From NCBI RefSeq assembly GCF_005871165.1, contig NZ_SWKP01000003.1, positions 186,001 to 250,000 of the forward strand: a DNA stretch of 64,000 nucleotides. The letters are read 5' to 3'. The DNA comes from Maricaulis alexandrii. Lineage in GTDB: Bacteria > Pseudomonadota > Alphaproteobacteria > Caulobacterales > Maricaulaceae. Below are positions 36,110 through 45,743 of this stretch, one piece after another; positions within the stretch are counted from its first letter, which is position 1; every line of letters begins with the position of its first letter. A model generated the notes under the pieces. It ran no database searches, was not told the DNA's origin, and was given only the letters and a program-made list of their open reading frames with translations. Made by a program: the position numbers and the translations under genes.

Positions 36110-37257
36110 GTCATCCTCGCCGTTACGATGGCTTGCGCGGCAAGCCCTTCGCCCCGCCCGGTGAAGCCGAGCTTTTCTGTTGTGGTTGCCTTGATATTCA
36201 CCCGCGCCATGGGGAGCTCCATGAGCTCGGCCAGACGGGCCTGCATGGCGGCGCGGTATTGTCCGACCTTGGGGCGCTCACAGATCAGGGTGACATCGAC
36301 ATGCACGGCCTCACCCCCGGCCTTCGCCAGGAGATCGAGGGCATGCAGCAGGAATTTGTCGGACGCGGCGCCGCGCCATTGCGGGTCCGAGGGCGGGAAG
36401 TGTTGCCCGATATCGCCGGCTCCGGCGCAGCCCAGAACAGCATCGGTGACCGCGTGCAGGCCGGCATCGGCATCGGAATGCCCCACCAGGCCGAGGCCTT
36501 CATGAAGCGCCACCCCGCACAGCCACATTGTATCGGCCGGCTCGAGCCGGTGAACATCGAAGCCCTGTCCGGTCACGGTGATGGCTGTGGACATGAGTTC
36601 GGCCTCGGCGCGCTGGAAGTCCTCGGGACGGGTGAGTTTGTAATTACCGCTCTCGCCGGGCACGGAAAAGACCGTGCCACCGGCCGCACGGATCACGGCG
36701 GCATCATCGGCAAAAGCCTGGCCGGCGGCCTGGTCGTGTGCCTGGCAGATTGTGTCGAGATGAAAGGCCTGGGGTGTCTGGGCGGCGCCCAGCGTCTCCC
36801 GGTCCACCGCCTCCAGGATCTCGCCGGACGCGTCGAGCCGCATCAGTGCGTCGGTTACCGGCATGACCGGGATCACGGCGCTGTGGGTCGCGAGGGCATC
36901 CGCCAGCCGGTCGATGAGGGCGTGCGAGAGGAAAGGGCGGGCGGCGTCATGGATCATGACCGCGTCCACACCGGCATCGGAGAGGGCTGCCAGCCCGGCC
37001 CGGACCGAGTCGGACCGCGTGGCCCCGCCAACAACTCGCCGGGTGACAAGGCCCAACTCCTCATCCACCGCGTCGAGCCGGGCGGTATCGTGCGGATGGG
37101 TGACGAGCACAATTGCAGTGAGGGCGGGATGGGCGGCGAGCGCCTGATAGCTGCGCGCCAGAACACTCCGTCCGGCAAGCTTTCGGAACTGTTTGGGAAT
37201 TCCGCCGCCAGCGCGCTCACCACGGCCGGCCGCGACAATGATGGCTCCGATCTTCAT
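36106..37257 (-). CDS. ispDF: bifunctional IspD/IspF isoprenoid enzyme
   Basis: Fused MEP-pathway enzyme of 383 residues. The IspD half (about 1-220), the CDP-ME cytidylyltransferase, begins IIVAAGRGERAGGGIPKQF. VMIHDAARPFL is its second landmark. The IspF half (about 223-383), MEcPP synthase, has metal ligands in GQGFDVHRL and GHSDADAGLHAVTDA, and ends IKATTTEKLGFTGRGEG. The fusion is typical of Alphaproteobacteria. The ATG at 37257 gives MKIGAIIV; the frame upstream has no homology. It is divergent from dusB, with 83 bp between. Confidence 0.95.
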   Translation of the reverse strand: MKIGAIIVAAGRGERAGGGIPKQFRKLAGRSVLARSYQALAAHPALTAIVLVTHPHDTARLDAVDEELGLVTRRVVGGATRSDSVRAGLAALSDAGVDAVMIHDAARPFLSHALIDRLADALATHSAVIPVMPVTDALMRLDASGEILEAVDRETLGAAQTPQAFHLDTICQAHDQAAGQAFADDAAVIRAAGGTVFSVPGESGNYKLTRPEDFQRAEAELMSTAITVTGQGFDVHRLEPADTMWLCGVALHEGLGLVGHSDADAGLHAVTDAVLGCAGAGDIGQHFPPSDPQWRGAASDKFLLHALDLLAKAGGEAVHVDVTLICERPKVGQYRAAMQARLAELMELPMARVNIKATTTEKLGFTGRGEGLAAQAIVTARMT

Positions 37258-37340
37258 CCCAAATCCTCGTCCATTGCCGCAACGCAGCATAACCGCTAGC
37301 TTATTTCGGCTTTCAACCCGTTCAGGATTAGTCCAGCCGC

Positions 37341-38336
37341 ATGCCCTTTGCCATTGGGAACCACAGGATTGCAAATCCGGCCATTCTGGCGCCGATGTCC
37401 GGCGTCACCGATTTGCCCTTCCGCTGCCAGGCTCAGGCCTTCGGAGCCGGCATGGTCGTGTCGGAAATGGTGGCCAGTGATGCCTTGGCGCGCGGCCGGG
37501 TCGACATGGTGCGCAAGGCGGCCCTGGATGCTTCCCTGGCGCCCTGTGTGATCCAGCTGGCCGGCCGTGAGGCACACTGGATGAGCGAGGGCGCGAAGAT
37601 CGCCGCCGATGCGGGCGCGGATATCGTCGACATCAATATGGGGTGTCCGGCGCGCCAGGTGACCAAGGGGCTGTCGGGCTCGGCGCTGATGCGGGATCTG
37701 GATCACGCGCTCACGCTGATCGAGGCCACAGTCGCGGCCGTCGACATTCCCGTGACCCTGAAAATGCGCCTAGGCTGGGATCATGACAGTCTGAACGCGC
37801 CGGAACTGGCCCGGCGGGCAGAGGATGCCGGTGTCCGGCTGGTCACCGTGCATGGCCGGACCCGCCAGCAATTCTACAAGGGCGAGGCGGACTGGGCGGC
37901 CGTTCGGCCGGTGAAGGAAGCCGTTTCGATCCCCGTGATCGTCAATGGCGACATTCATACCCTGGAGCATGCCCGCGACGCGCTGGAGCAATCGGGCGCC
38001 GATGCCGTGATGATCGGACGGGCGGCGCAGGGGCGACCCTGGCTGGTCGGCGAGATCGGCGCGGCCCTGATGGGCCAGCCCAAAACCACGGAATGGGCGG
38101 CCAAGGTTACGGCGCTGGGCGCCCAGTTCGACCTGTCCCTCGATCACTATGGCGATCATCTGGGCATCCGGATGATGCGCAAGCATTTCGCCTCCTTCAT
38201 GGACATCGAGGCCCGCGAGGCCGATCCGGACTGGTGCCAGGCGATCCGCGCAGTGCTGTGCCGCTCGGACCAGCCGGCGGACATTCACGAAACGCTGGGC
38301 CGCCTGATGGCGCCGGAAGGCCGGGCGGTCGCATGA
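37341..38336 (+). CDS. dusB: tRNA-dihydrouridine synthase (NifR3/DusB type)
   Basis: FMN-dependent reduction of uridines in tRNA D-loops. The 331-residue TIM-barrel protein has [12 protein letters not shown] near the start, the catalytic cysteine in [13 protein letters not shown] (about 99-110), [23 protein letters not shown] and IVNGDI. The old name nifR3 reflects its constant position before ntrB, as here, with a 4-base overlap. Confidence 0.95.
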   Translation: MPFAIGNHRIANPAILAPMSGVTDLPFRCQAQAFGAGMVVSEMVASDALARGRVDMVRKAALDASLAPCVIQLAGREAHWMSEGAKIAADAGADIVDINMGCPARQVTKGLSGSALMRDLDHALTLIEATVAAVDIPVTLKMRLGWDHDSLNAPELARRAEDAGVRLVTVHGRTRQQFYKGEADWAAVRPVKEAVSIPVIVNGDIHTLEHARDALEQSGADAVMIGRAAQGRPWLVGEIGAALMGQPKTTEWAAKVTALGAQFDLSLDHYGDHLGIRMMRKHFASFMDIEAREADPDWCQAIRAVLCRSDQPADIHETLGRLMAPEGRAVA

Positions 38337-39382
38337 GCGAGGCTCCGGTCACGGAAACGGCGGATCTGGCCGCCGAAATGGCGGCGATTCCGCTTTTGCA
38401 ATTCGCCCAGGATGGCGGCTTCATCTGGGCCAATACCCAGGCAGAGGAATGGCTCGGCCTGTCCCAGCGTGTGATGCGCAAGGGCCGGTTCGGCACGCAT
38501 TCACCGCTTTGCTCGCATCTGGCCGAGATCGTGGAACAGGCCTGCACGGCCCGCCGGACCGTGGTCGGGCTTGGCCTGGTCCTGGGGCAGGGCGGTCCCT
38601 TCGACCTTCATGCGCGCTGGTCCGATGAGAAGGGCAGTGTCACGCTCTCCGTCCTGCCGCACCGGGAAAGCGGGGCCCGGGCCTCCGAGGCGCCGGCCCT
38701 GGGTTTCGGCCGCATGCTGGCGCACGAACTCAAGAATCCGCTGGCCAGCGTTCGCGGGGCCGCCCAGCTGATCAAGCGCGAGACGGATATCGATGCGGCC
38801 GCCGAACTGGCGCATGTCATCATCCAGGATGTCGACCGGATCACGCGGCTGGCAGACCATTGGAGCCGGGTCGGCGATATCCGGCTGGGCGAGCAGAGCC
38901 CGATCAATCTCAATCATCTTGCCGTGGCGGCGATGGAATCGCTGACACGCGCCGACCGGGATGCGGCGGATATCCTGAGGGAGGGCTTTGACCCGTCCCT
39001 GCCCAATGTCTTCGGGGACCGGGATTTGCTGCTGCAGGTCGTTCTGAACCTGTTGCGCAATGCGCTGGATGCCGTGCGCGGTCAGGCTGATGCCCGGATC
39101 CGGGTCGAGACGCGTTTTGATACCGGACCGAAAAGCCGGACCGGTGCCAATTCCACACCGCTGGTCCTGAGTGTGCGGGACAATGGACCGGGCATCCCGG
39201 ATACGCTCGGTTCGGGCATCTTCACGCCCTTCGTGACCACCAAGCCGGCGGGTGAGGGGCTGGGCCTGGCCTTTGCCGCCCGCGTGGCCGCCCTGCATGA
39301 TGGTCAACTCGACTATGAAAGCCAGCCGGGACAGACCGTGTTTCATTTGCGTCTGCCGATTGCCAGAGAGGTATTGCCGTGA
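38333..39382 (+). CDS. ntrB: nitrogen sensor histidine kinase NtrB
   Basis: A 349-residue cytosolic kinase that phosphorylates or dephosphorylates NtrC under PII control. It has an N-terminal PAS-like domain (about 10-120), the H-box [18 protein letters not shown] (phospho-His in AHELKNP, about 130), the N-box [12 protein letters not shown]1 VRDNGPGIP and G2 GEGLGLAFA. The start overlaps the dusB stop (ATGA); a longer frame lies wholly inside dusB. It is coupled to ntrC by GTGA. Confidence 0.95.
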   Translation: MSEAPVTETADLAAEMAAIPLLQFAQDGGFIWANTQAEEWLGLSQRVMRKGRFGTHSPLCSHLAEIVEQACTARRTVVGLGLVLGQGGPFDLHARWSDEKGSVTLSVLPHRESGARASEAPALGFGRMLAHELKNPLASVRGAAQLIKRETDIDAAAELAHVIIQDVDRITRLADHWSRVGDIRLGEQSPINLNHLAVAAMESLTRADRDAADILREGFDPSLPNVFGDRDLLLQVVLNLLRNALDAVRGQADARIRVETRFDTGPKSRTGANSTPLVLSVRDNGPGIPDTLGSGIFTPFVTTKPAGEGLGLAFAARVAALHDGQLDYESQPGQTVFHLRLPIAREVLP

Positions 39383-40641
39383 GCGCTCGCATCCTGCTCC
39401 TTGAGGACGATGAAAGCCTGAAGCTGATCCTGTCACGTGCGCTCGGCTCGGCGGGATACCAGGTCCGGGCGACCGCTTCGCCCGATACGGCGCTGGGTTG
39501 GATCCGCAATGGGGAAGGCGACCTTCTGCTGGCTGACGTCCTGCTCGACGGGACGAATTTCCTGGAGAATCTCGGTCTGGTCTCCCGGCTGCGTCCGCAA
39601 ATGCCGGTCATCGTGATGAGTGCGCAGGCGACGGCCTCCACCGCGATCAATGCGGCCAAGGGCGGCGTGTTCGAATACCTGCCCAAACCCTTCGACCTAG
39701 ATGACATGGTGGCCGCCGTCGAAGCGGCCCTGGGCGATGTGAAAACCTCCCAGCGCGCCCGGACCACGGATGAGCCGACCGGATTCATCGGTCAGTCGGT
39801 CGCCATGCAGTCGGCCTTCAAGGCGATTGCGCGGGCCGCGACGAGCCAGGCTCATGTCATGATCACGGGCGAGCCTGGCGTCGGCAAGCGCCAGGCCGCC
39901 GAGGCCCTGCTGCGGGCCCGCGGTATCGCTTCGGACGACGCCGTCGTGGTGACCCCCTCCAACACCGCTTCGGAAATCTTCGGCTCGACCCAGGCGGCCA
40001 AACAAGTGGTCTGGCTGCGGCTCGAAGAGTGGAGTGCGGACCAGCAGCGTGCCGCCCGCGATGCCCTGGATGGCGGCGGAGGCCGGGTCATCGCCACGGC
40101 CTCGCAGGCACCCTCCAGCCCGCTCGACACGCGTCTGGCCGCCCGTCTGAGCGAATGCATCATCACCGTGCCGCCACTGCGCGAACGCCGCAGCGATATT
40201 CCGGCCCTGTGCGAGGCGTTCCTGTCGCAATTTGCCCGCCGCGACCAGCAAGCCGTGGTGCGCCTGTCCAAGGAAGCGGTCGACTATCTCACCAACTCCC
40301 CGTGGACCGGCAATGTCGTGGAATTGCGCTCCGTCCTCTCGCGCCTGTCCCTCGCGACGCGGGGACGGGTGGCCTCGCTGGCGGATGTGGTGGATTCCTT
40401 GAAGACCGACAGTGGCGATGCCGCGGAGGAAATCTCCGTTCATGCCAACGCGCTGGCGGCCCTGGCCCTGTCCAGTCCGGATGCGCGGCAGGTCGCGGTT
40501 GATTCCGTGGAACGGGCCTTGTTCTCCCAGGCACTGGACCGCTGCAATGGCAACCGCTCCAAGGCGGCCGAGCTGCTGGGACTCAATCGCAATACGCTGG
40601 CCCGGCGCCTGGCAGAGCTGGACGAACCGGGTGAGGACTAG
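39379..40641 (+). CDS. ntrC: NtrC-like response regulator with a degenerate AAA+ domain
   Basis: A 420-residue nitrogen regulator. The receiver is intact (acidic pocket LEDDE, phospho-Asp53 in LADVLLDG, Lys103 in YLPKPF). The AAA+ domain keeps a Walker A-like GEPGVGK (164-170). It lacks the GAFTGA loop, and after SEIFG (198-202) runs straight into KQVVWLRLEEWSAD, where Walker B GGTLFLDE should be. About 25 residues are gone relative to enteric NtrC. The Fis-type DNA-binding helix is present (CNGNRSKAAELLGLNRNTLARRL). It should bind DNA but not activate sigma-54; Caulobacter NtrC likewise lacks GAFTGA. Confidence 0.93.
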   Translation: MSARILLLEDDESLKLILSRALGSAGYQVRATASPDTALGWIRNGEGDLLLADVLLDGTNFLENLGLVSRLRPQMPVIVMSAQATASTAINAAKGGVFEYLPKPFDLDDMVAAVEAALGDVKTSQRARTTDEPTGFIGQSVAMQSAFKAIARAATSQAHVMITGEPGVGKRQAAEALLRARGIASDDAVVVTPSNTASEIFGSTQAAKQVVWLRLEEWSADQQRAARDALDGGGGRVIATASQAPSSPLDTRLAARLSECIITVPPLRERRSDIPALCEAFLSQFARRDQQAVVRLSKEAVDYLTNSPWTGNVVELRSVLSRLSLATRGRVASLADVVDSLKTDSGDAAEEISVHANALAALALSSPDARQVAVDSVERALFSQALDRCNGNRSKAAELLGLNRNTLARRLAELDEPGED

Positions 40642-40708
40642 GGAGCCGGTGCGCTGGTCTGTGGCTGATGCGTAACGCGTGTTGATTTTGTGCAACGGGA
40701 GCGTAAAG

Positions 40709-40729
40709 ATGCGTGATTGACCCACGCAT
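40709..40729. promoter_or_regulatory. inverted repeat at the start of ntrY
   Basis: ATGCGTG (40709-40715) and CACGCAT (40723-40729) are perfect 7-bp arms with a 7-bp centre, overlapping the two candidate starts of ntrY (GTG 40713, ATG 40728). The outline TGCGTG-N7-CACGCA loosely recalls NtrC sites (TGCAC-N-GTGCA types). It could be an NtrC or NtrX operator. Confidence 0.4.
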
Positions 40730-42953
40730 GAGAGCGTCCTTGCCGCAATCCTCGACCAGAACCCTGATCCGGAACATTTCCCCGCAATCCGCGGCCCTGT
40801 TCGGTATTGGCTTCTTCGTCTCGCTCGGCTTGCTGGCGGCTTCGGCTTTCATCCTGCTCAATGAAGGCGGCCTGACCGGATCCCGCAGCCGCTATGCAGT
40901 CGGTATCCTGGTCGGAAATGCCGTTCTGATCACCGGCCTTGCCGGCGTGGTGACCCTGCGTTTCGTGCGCCGTTTCCGGGCCCGCCGCTTCGGCGAACCG
41001 GCACCGCGCCTGCACTTGCGTTTTGTGGCCCTATTCTCGATCGCTGCCGCCACACCTGCCATCCTGTCCGCCCTGTTTCTGGGGGCGGTGATCAGCCGCG
41101 GCGTCGATTACTGGTTCGGCAATCGCGTCTCGACCATGGTCGACCAGATGGAGACCGTGGCGCTGGGCTTCTACAATCGCGAAGCCGAGTTTGCCTCCGA
41201 CCAGTTGCGGGCCATGGCCTATGATCTGAGCCAGCCGGAAGCGGTTGACGCCTTCACATCAAGCCGGATCCAGTATGTGCGCTATTTGTCCAACCAGGCC
41301 GCCCAGCGGGGTTTTGTGGCAGCCTATCTGGTCGACGGGCGCGGGACGCTGCTGGCCCGGACGCAGTTTCGTCAGAATGAGGAATATGTCGCGCCATCCC
41401 CGCGCCTGTACGAGCTGGCCGGTGAGGGCGATGTGGCCGTGACCACGCCGGACACCTCGGCCGATGCCGCGGATGTCATGCGTTTGCTCTACCGGATCGA
41501 AGCCTATCCGGATGCCTATCTCTTCATTTCCCATCCGATGGATATCGCGCTCTTCCGACAGATGGGCGTGGCGCGGCGGGAATTGCGGGATGCCTCGCAA
41601 CAGGAAGGTCGCATACGCCAGACCTTTTACTTCCTCTATTTCGAGGTCGGCATTCTCTTGCTGATCGGATCGATCTGGCTGGCACTTACAGCCGCCACGC
41701 GGGTCGCCACTCCGGTCTCCCGTCTGGTGGCTGCGGCGGAACGCGTTCGGCGGGGCGATCTGGATGCGCGCGTCCAGATGGGGCGTGATGATGACGAAAT
41801 CTCCGCCTTGGCCCGGGCCTTCAACCGGATGACACGGCAATTGCGGTCGCAGCGCCGCGAGCTGATCGAATCCCACGCGGAGTCGGAAAAGCGACGAGCT
41901 TTCATGGAAGCCATTCTGGCCGGGGTGCGGGCCGGCGTGATCGGTCTGGACGGCGAGGACCACATCACGCTGATCAACCGGTCGGCGATTTCCCTGCTCA
42001 GCCCGGGTACGGACGACCTGATCGGTGTTGATATCGGAGAAGTGACTCCGGCCCTGGTCGAGATCGTCCAGCAGGCCCGCCGCCGTCCGGGGTCGGTCGC
42101 CGAAGGCCAGGTTGACCTGCACACCGATGACGAACAGGTCCGCCACCTCACCGTTCGCGCCTCGATGGACGAAGAGGCCGGGCTCGTCATCACTTTTGAT
42201 GATGTGACGCGTCTTGTCACAGCGCAGCGCAATGCGGCCTGGCGGGAAGTGGCGCGCCGTATCGCCCATGAAATCAAGAATCCGCTGACGCCGATCCAAT
42301 TGTCGGCCGAGCGCATCCGGCGCAAATACCGCGATGATATCGAGAGCGATGTTGAAACCTTCGACCGCTGCGTCGAAACCATCGTCCGGCAAGTCAGTGA
42401 TATCGGTCGCATGGTCGATGAGTTCTCCTCTTTTGCCCGCATGCCGCAGCCGAAAGTGGAACGCACGGAAATGACCGATCTGGTCAAATCCGCCGTCTTC
42501 ACCCAGCGGGTGGCGTCGCCGAATATCGATATTCCTTTCGATCAGCCGGGTGATCCGGTCTTCGCCCTGTGCGATGCGCGCCTGTCGAGCCAGGCCCTGG
42601 CGAACATCCTCAAGAATGCCTGCGAGAGCGTCAGTGCCCGCATGGACAAGGATGAGCAGCCCGGCCAGGTCGCGGTCGGCCTGTGGGCCCGCGACGGCCA
42701 TGCCGTGATCGAGGTTCAGGACAATGGGCTGGGCTGGCCGGTTCCCAACCGGGAACGGCTGACCGAGCCCTATATGACAACGCGCGAGAAAGGGACGGGT
42801 CTCGGCCTGGCGATCGTCAAGCGCGTGATGGAAGACCACAAGGGACGTCTGGAACTGGATGTGCCGGAGAACGGGGAAGGGGCAGTCGTACGCCTGGTCT
42901 TCCCGTTGGCCGACACCGCCACGGACCGGACCGAGTCCACGCAGGAGGCATGA
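40728..42953 (+). CDS. ntrY: nitrogen-regulation membrane sensor kinase NtrY
   Basis: A membrane histidine kinase of about 741 residues. Three N-terminal helices (within about 20-125) precede a periplasmic sensor region, then a fourth helix (YFEVGILLLIGSIWLALTA, about 305), HAMP, PAS (about 390-500), the H-box ARRIAHEIKNPLTPIQLSAERI (about 515) and the ATPase domain with NILKNACESV, VQDNGLGWP and GTGLGLAIV. Its partner is NtrX. The start is uncertain: the ATG at 40728 or the GTG at 40713; both fall in the inverted repeat 40709-40729. The gap after ntrC is 86 bp. Confidence 0.93.
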   Translation: MRASLPQSSTRTLIRNISPQSAALFGIGFFVSLGLLAASAFILLNEGGLTGSRSRYAVGILVGNAVLITGLAGVVTLRFVRRFRARRFGEPAPRLHLRFVALFSIAAATPAILSALFLGAVISRGVDYWFGNRVSTMVDQMETVALGFYNREAEFASDQLRAMAYDLSQPEAVDAFTSSRIQYVRYLSNQAAQRGFVAAYLVDGRGTLLARTQFRQNEEYVAPSPRLYELAGEGDVAVTTPDTSADAADVMRLLYRIEAYPDAYLFISHPMDIALFRQMGVARRELRDASQQEGRIRQTFYFLYFEVGILLLIGSIWLALTAATRVATPVSRLVAAAERVRRGDLDARVQMGRDDDEISALARAFNRMTRQLRSQRRELIESHAESEKRRAFMEAILAGVRAGVIGLDGEDHITLINRSAISLLSPGTDDLIGVDIGEVTPALVEIVQQARRRPGSVAEGQVDLHTDDEQVRHLTVRASMDEEAGLVITFDDVTRLVTAQRNAAWREVARRIAHEIKNPLTPIQLSAERIRRKYRDDIESDVETFDRCVETIVRQVSDIGRMVDEFSSFARMPQPKVERTEMTDLVKSAVFTQRVASPNIDIPFDQPGDPVFALCDARLSSQALANILKNACESVSARMDKDEQPGQVAVGLWARDGHAVIEVQDNGLGWPVPNRERLTEPYMTTREKGTGLGLAIVKRVMEDHKGRLELDVPENGEGAVVRLVFPLADTATDRTESTQEA

Positions 42954-42956
42954 TGA

Positions 42957-44345
42957 ATGGCTAGGGATATTCTCATTGTCGATGATGAGGCCGACATCCG
43001 CGAATTGATCGGGGGTTTGCTCGAGGATGACGGGTATGAACCGCGCGAGGCGGGCGATGCCGATGCCGCCCTCGATGCGATCCAGGCGCGCAAGCCTTCG
43101 CTCATCATTCTCGATGTCTGGCTGCAGGGGTCGCGTCTGGACGGGATCGAATTGCTGGACGAATTCCGCGCGCTGGACCCGGACCTGCCGGTCATCGTGA
43201 TTTCCGGGCATGGCACGATCGAGACCGCCGTCGCGGCCATTCGCAAGGGGGCCTATGACTTCCTGGAGAAGCCTTTCAAGAGCGACAAGCTCCTGCTCAC
43301 CGTCAAGCGGGCTCTGGAGACCAGCCGTCTGCGCAGCGAAAATGCGCAATTGCGCGCCCGCACAGAGGTGCAGAGCTCGCTGATCGGCGAGAGTACTGGG
43401 ATCGTCCAGGTGCGCCAGTTGATCGAACGCGTGGCGCCGACCAATAGCCGGGTCCTGATCCGGGGGCCTTCGGGGGCTGGCAAGGAAACCGTGGCACGCC
43501 TGATCCACGAGGCTTCCCCCCGCGCTTCTGCCGACTTCATTGCGGTGAGCGCGCCGGGCATGTCTCCGGAAGGTGTGGAAGAGGAATTGTTCGGCCGGGA
43601 GAATGATGACGGCACGGTGAAACATGTTGGCCTGCTGGAGCGGGCGCATGGCGGGACGCTCTATCTCGACGAGATCGCCGACATGCCGCGAGAAACCCAG
43701 TCCAAGCTTTTGCGGCTCCTGGTGGAACAGCGTTTCCGCCGGATCGGTGGGGCCAAGGACGTCCAGGTCAATGTGCGGGTGATTTCGTCCACGGCCCAGG
43801 ATCTCAATATCCGGATTCAGGAGGGCACGTTCCGCGAGGATCTCTATCATCGCCTGGCTGTCGTGCCGGTGACCGTGCCGGCCCTGGCCGAACGGCGGGA
43901 GGATATTCCCTCCCTGGTACAGCACTTCGTGGAACGGTTGACCGCTTCAGCCGGCCTGCCACGCCGCGGCTTCGGTGATGATGTCATGGCTGCCCTTCAG
44001 GCGCACAGCTGGCCGGGCAATGTCCGCCAATTGCGCAATAATATCGAACGCCTCCTGATCCTTGCCACCGGAGCCTCGGGTGAACCCATCACGCTGGATT
44101 CGCTGCCGTCGGAAGTGGTGACACGGGAAAACCAGGAAGCCGGGTTTGACGCCGAGAAAATGATTGCCTTGTCTTTGCGCGAGGCCCGGGAGAACTTCGA
44201 GCGTGAGTATCTCAAAGCGCAGATCGACCGTTTCGGCGGGAATATCTCGCGGACGGCTGCCTTTATCGGCATGGAGCGCTCGGCGCTGCATCGCAAGTTG
44301 AAATCGCTCGGTGTCGGGAATACGGGTCGCGAAGGCGCGGCCTAG
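42957..44345 (+). CDS. ntrX: response regulator NtrX
   Basis: A 462-residue regulator paired with NtrY, involved in nitrogen and redox/envelope control in Alphaproteobacteria. The receiver has phospho-Asp53 in ILDVWLQG and Lys in FLEKPFK. The AAA+ domain has Walker A-like GPSGAGKE and an intact Walker B (GGTLYLDEIADMP). Between ELFGRENDDG and VKHVGLLE there is no GAFTGA loop, as in other alphaproteobacterial NtrX proteins. The C-terminal Fis domain is NISRTAAFIGMERSALHRKL. It starts 3 bp after ntrY. Confidence 0.95.
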   Translation: MARDILIVDDEADIRELIGGLLEDDGYEPREAGDADAALDAIQARKPSLIILDVWLQGSRLDGIELLDEFRALDPDLPVIVISGHGTIETAVAAIRKGAYDFLEKPFKSDKLLLTVKRALETSRLRSENAQLRARTEVQSSLIGESTGIVQVRQLIERVAPTNSRVLIRGPSGAGKETVARLIHEASPRASADFIAVSAPGMSPEGVEEELFGRENDDGTVKHVGLLERAHGGTLYLDEIADMPRETQSKLLRLLVEQRFRRIGGAKDVQVNVRVISSTAQDLNIRIQEGTFREDLYHRLAVVPVTVPALAERREDIPSLVQHFVERLTASAGLPRRGFGDDVMAALQAHSWPGNVRQLRNNIERLLILATGASGEPITLDSLPSEVVTRENQEAGFDAEKMIALSLREARENFEREYLKAQIDRFGGNISRTAAFIGMERSALHRKLKSLGVGNTGREGAA

Positions 44346-44366
44346 CTCGGAACGGACGGAAAGCGA

Positions 44367-45740
44367 ATGAAAGCCATAGTCTGCGGCGCCGGTCAGGTCG
44401 GTGTCGGTATCGCCCGGGCACTCGCCCGCGAAGGCAATGCGGTGACCGTCGTGGACTGGTCCACCGAGCTGATCGACAATGTCGTGAACGATCTGGATGT
44501 GCGCGGTGTGGTCGGTCATGCCTCGCATCCGGACGTGCTGGAAAAGGCGGGGGCCCGCGAGGCGGACCTTCTGGTCGCCGTCACCTATTCCGACGAAACC
44601 AATATGGTGGCTTGCCAGGTCGCCCATTCCCTGTTCTCCACGCCCATGCGGATCGCCCGCGTGCGGGCTCAGAATTATCTAGACCCGGCTTGGGGCGACC
44701 TCTTCTCGACCGGGAATATGCCCGTGGACGTGGTGATCTCGCCGGAGCTGGAGGTCGGGCGCGCCATCCTGCAGCGGGTGGAAACGCCGGGGGCATTCTC
44801 GACGGCGGTCTTCTCCGGCGGCCGTGTCCAATTGCTGGGCCTGCGCTTGGAAGACAGTTCGCCGGTGGCGGGTTCGACGACCGAACAGGTCATGGAACTC
44901 TTCCCGGATCTTCGGGTGGCCGTGGTCGGCGTCCAGCGCGAGCGGACCTTGTTCATTCCCAAGCGCCATGATCCGCTTCTGGCCGGCGATGATGTCTATG
45001 TCGTCACGGAAAGTGCGCAGGTTCGGCGGGTGCTTGACATCTTTGGGCGCAATGCCGACCAGATCCGCCGCGTGGTCGTGGTCGGGGCCGGGAATATCGG
45101 CGTCTATGTCGCCCGTGCCCTGGAGCGTGCCGGGGGCGTGAAGGTCCGCCTGGTGGAAGCGAGCAAGTCGCGCGCCGAGAGAGCCGCAGAAAAGCTCAAG
45201 AAAACCGTTGTCCTGCACGGAGACGGGCTGGATTCCCGCATGTTGCGCGAGGCCGGGGTGGCCGATGCGGAACTCGTCATCTGCGTCACCAATGATGACA
45301 AGGTGAACATGCTGTCCGCCGTGATGGCCAAGCGGGAAGGGGCCGAGCGTGCCCTCAGCCTGATCAATGACCGCACGTTCGAAGGCATGCGCGAACCGCT
45401 GGGCATCGATGTCCTGATCGACCCTCGCGCCACGACGGTCTCCACCATCCTCCAGCATATCCGCCGCGGCCGGATCACCGGTCTGCAAAGCCTGGGCGGT
45501 GGTGAGGCGGAAGCGCTGGAAGGCGTCGCCCTGTCGACTTCACCCTTGGTGGGCAAGACACTGGAAGAGCTGGAACTTCCCGACGGCGTCGCGCTTGGGG
45601 CTGTGGTGCGCGGCGACAAGGTGATCCTGCCCTGCGATCAAGGCCGGATCCGGGAAAATGACCGGGTTCTCCTGTTCTGCAACACGGCACTCATTCCCAA
45701 GGTCGAGCATCTCTTCCGCGTCAGCCTCGAGTATTTCTAG
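44367..45740 (+). CDS. trkA: Trk potassium uptake regulatory protein TrkA
   Basis: A 457-residue cytosolic gating subunit of the Trk potassium system. It has two NAD-binding RCK units: the first starts MKAIVCGAGQVGVGIARAL, the second VVVVGAGNIGVYVARAL at about residue 233, each followed by a RCK_C domain. It binds TrkH, encoded 3 bp downstream. The position after ntrX is conserved in the class. Confidence 0.96.
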   Translation: MKAIVCGAGQVGVGIARALAREGNAVTVVDWSTELIDNVVNDLDVRGVVGHASHPDVLEKAGAREADLLVAVTYSDETNMVACQVAHSLFSTPMRIARVRAQNYLDPAWGDLFSTGNMPVDVVISPELEVGRAILQRVETPGAFSTAVFSGGRVQLLGLRLEDSSPVAGSTTEQVMELFPDLRVAVVGVQRERTLFIPKRHDPLLAGDDVYVVTESAQVRRVLDIFGRNADQIRRVVVVGAGNIGVYVARALERAGGVKVRLVEASKSRAERAAEKLKKTVVLHGDGLDSRMLREAGVADAELVICVTNDDKVNMLSAVMAKREGAERALSLINDRTFEGMREPLGIDVLIDPRATTVSTILQHIRRGRITGLQSLGGGEAEALEGVALSTSPLVGKTLEELELPDGVALGAVVRGDKVILPCDQGRIRENDRVLLFCNTALIPKVEHLFRVSLEYF

Positions 45741-45743
45741 ACC

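Noticed and set aside
41259-43925. 888-codon minus-strand open frame
   Set aside because: Antisense to ntrY and ntrX; no family motif.
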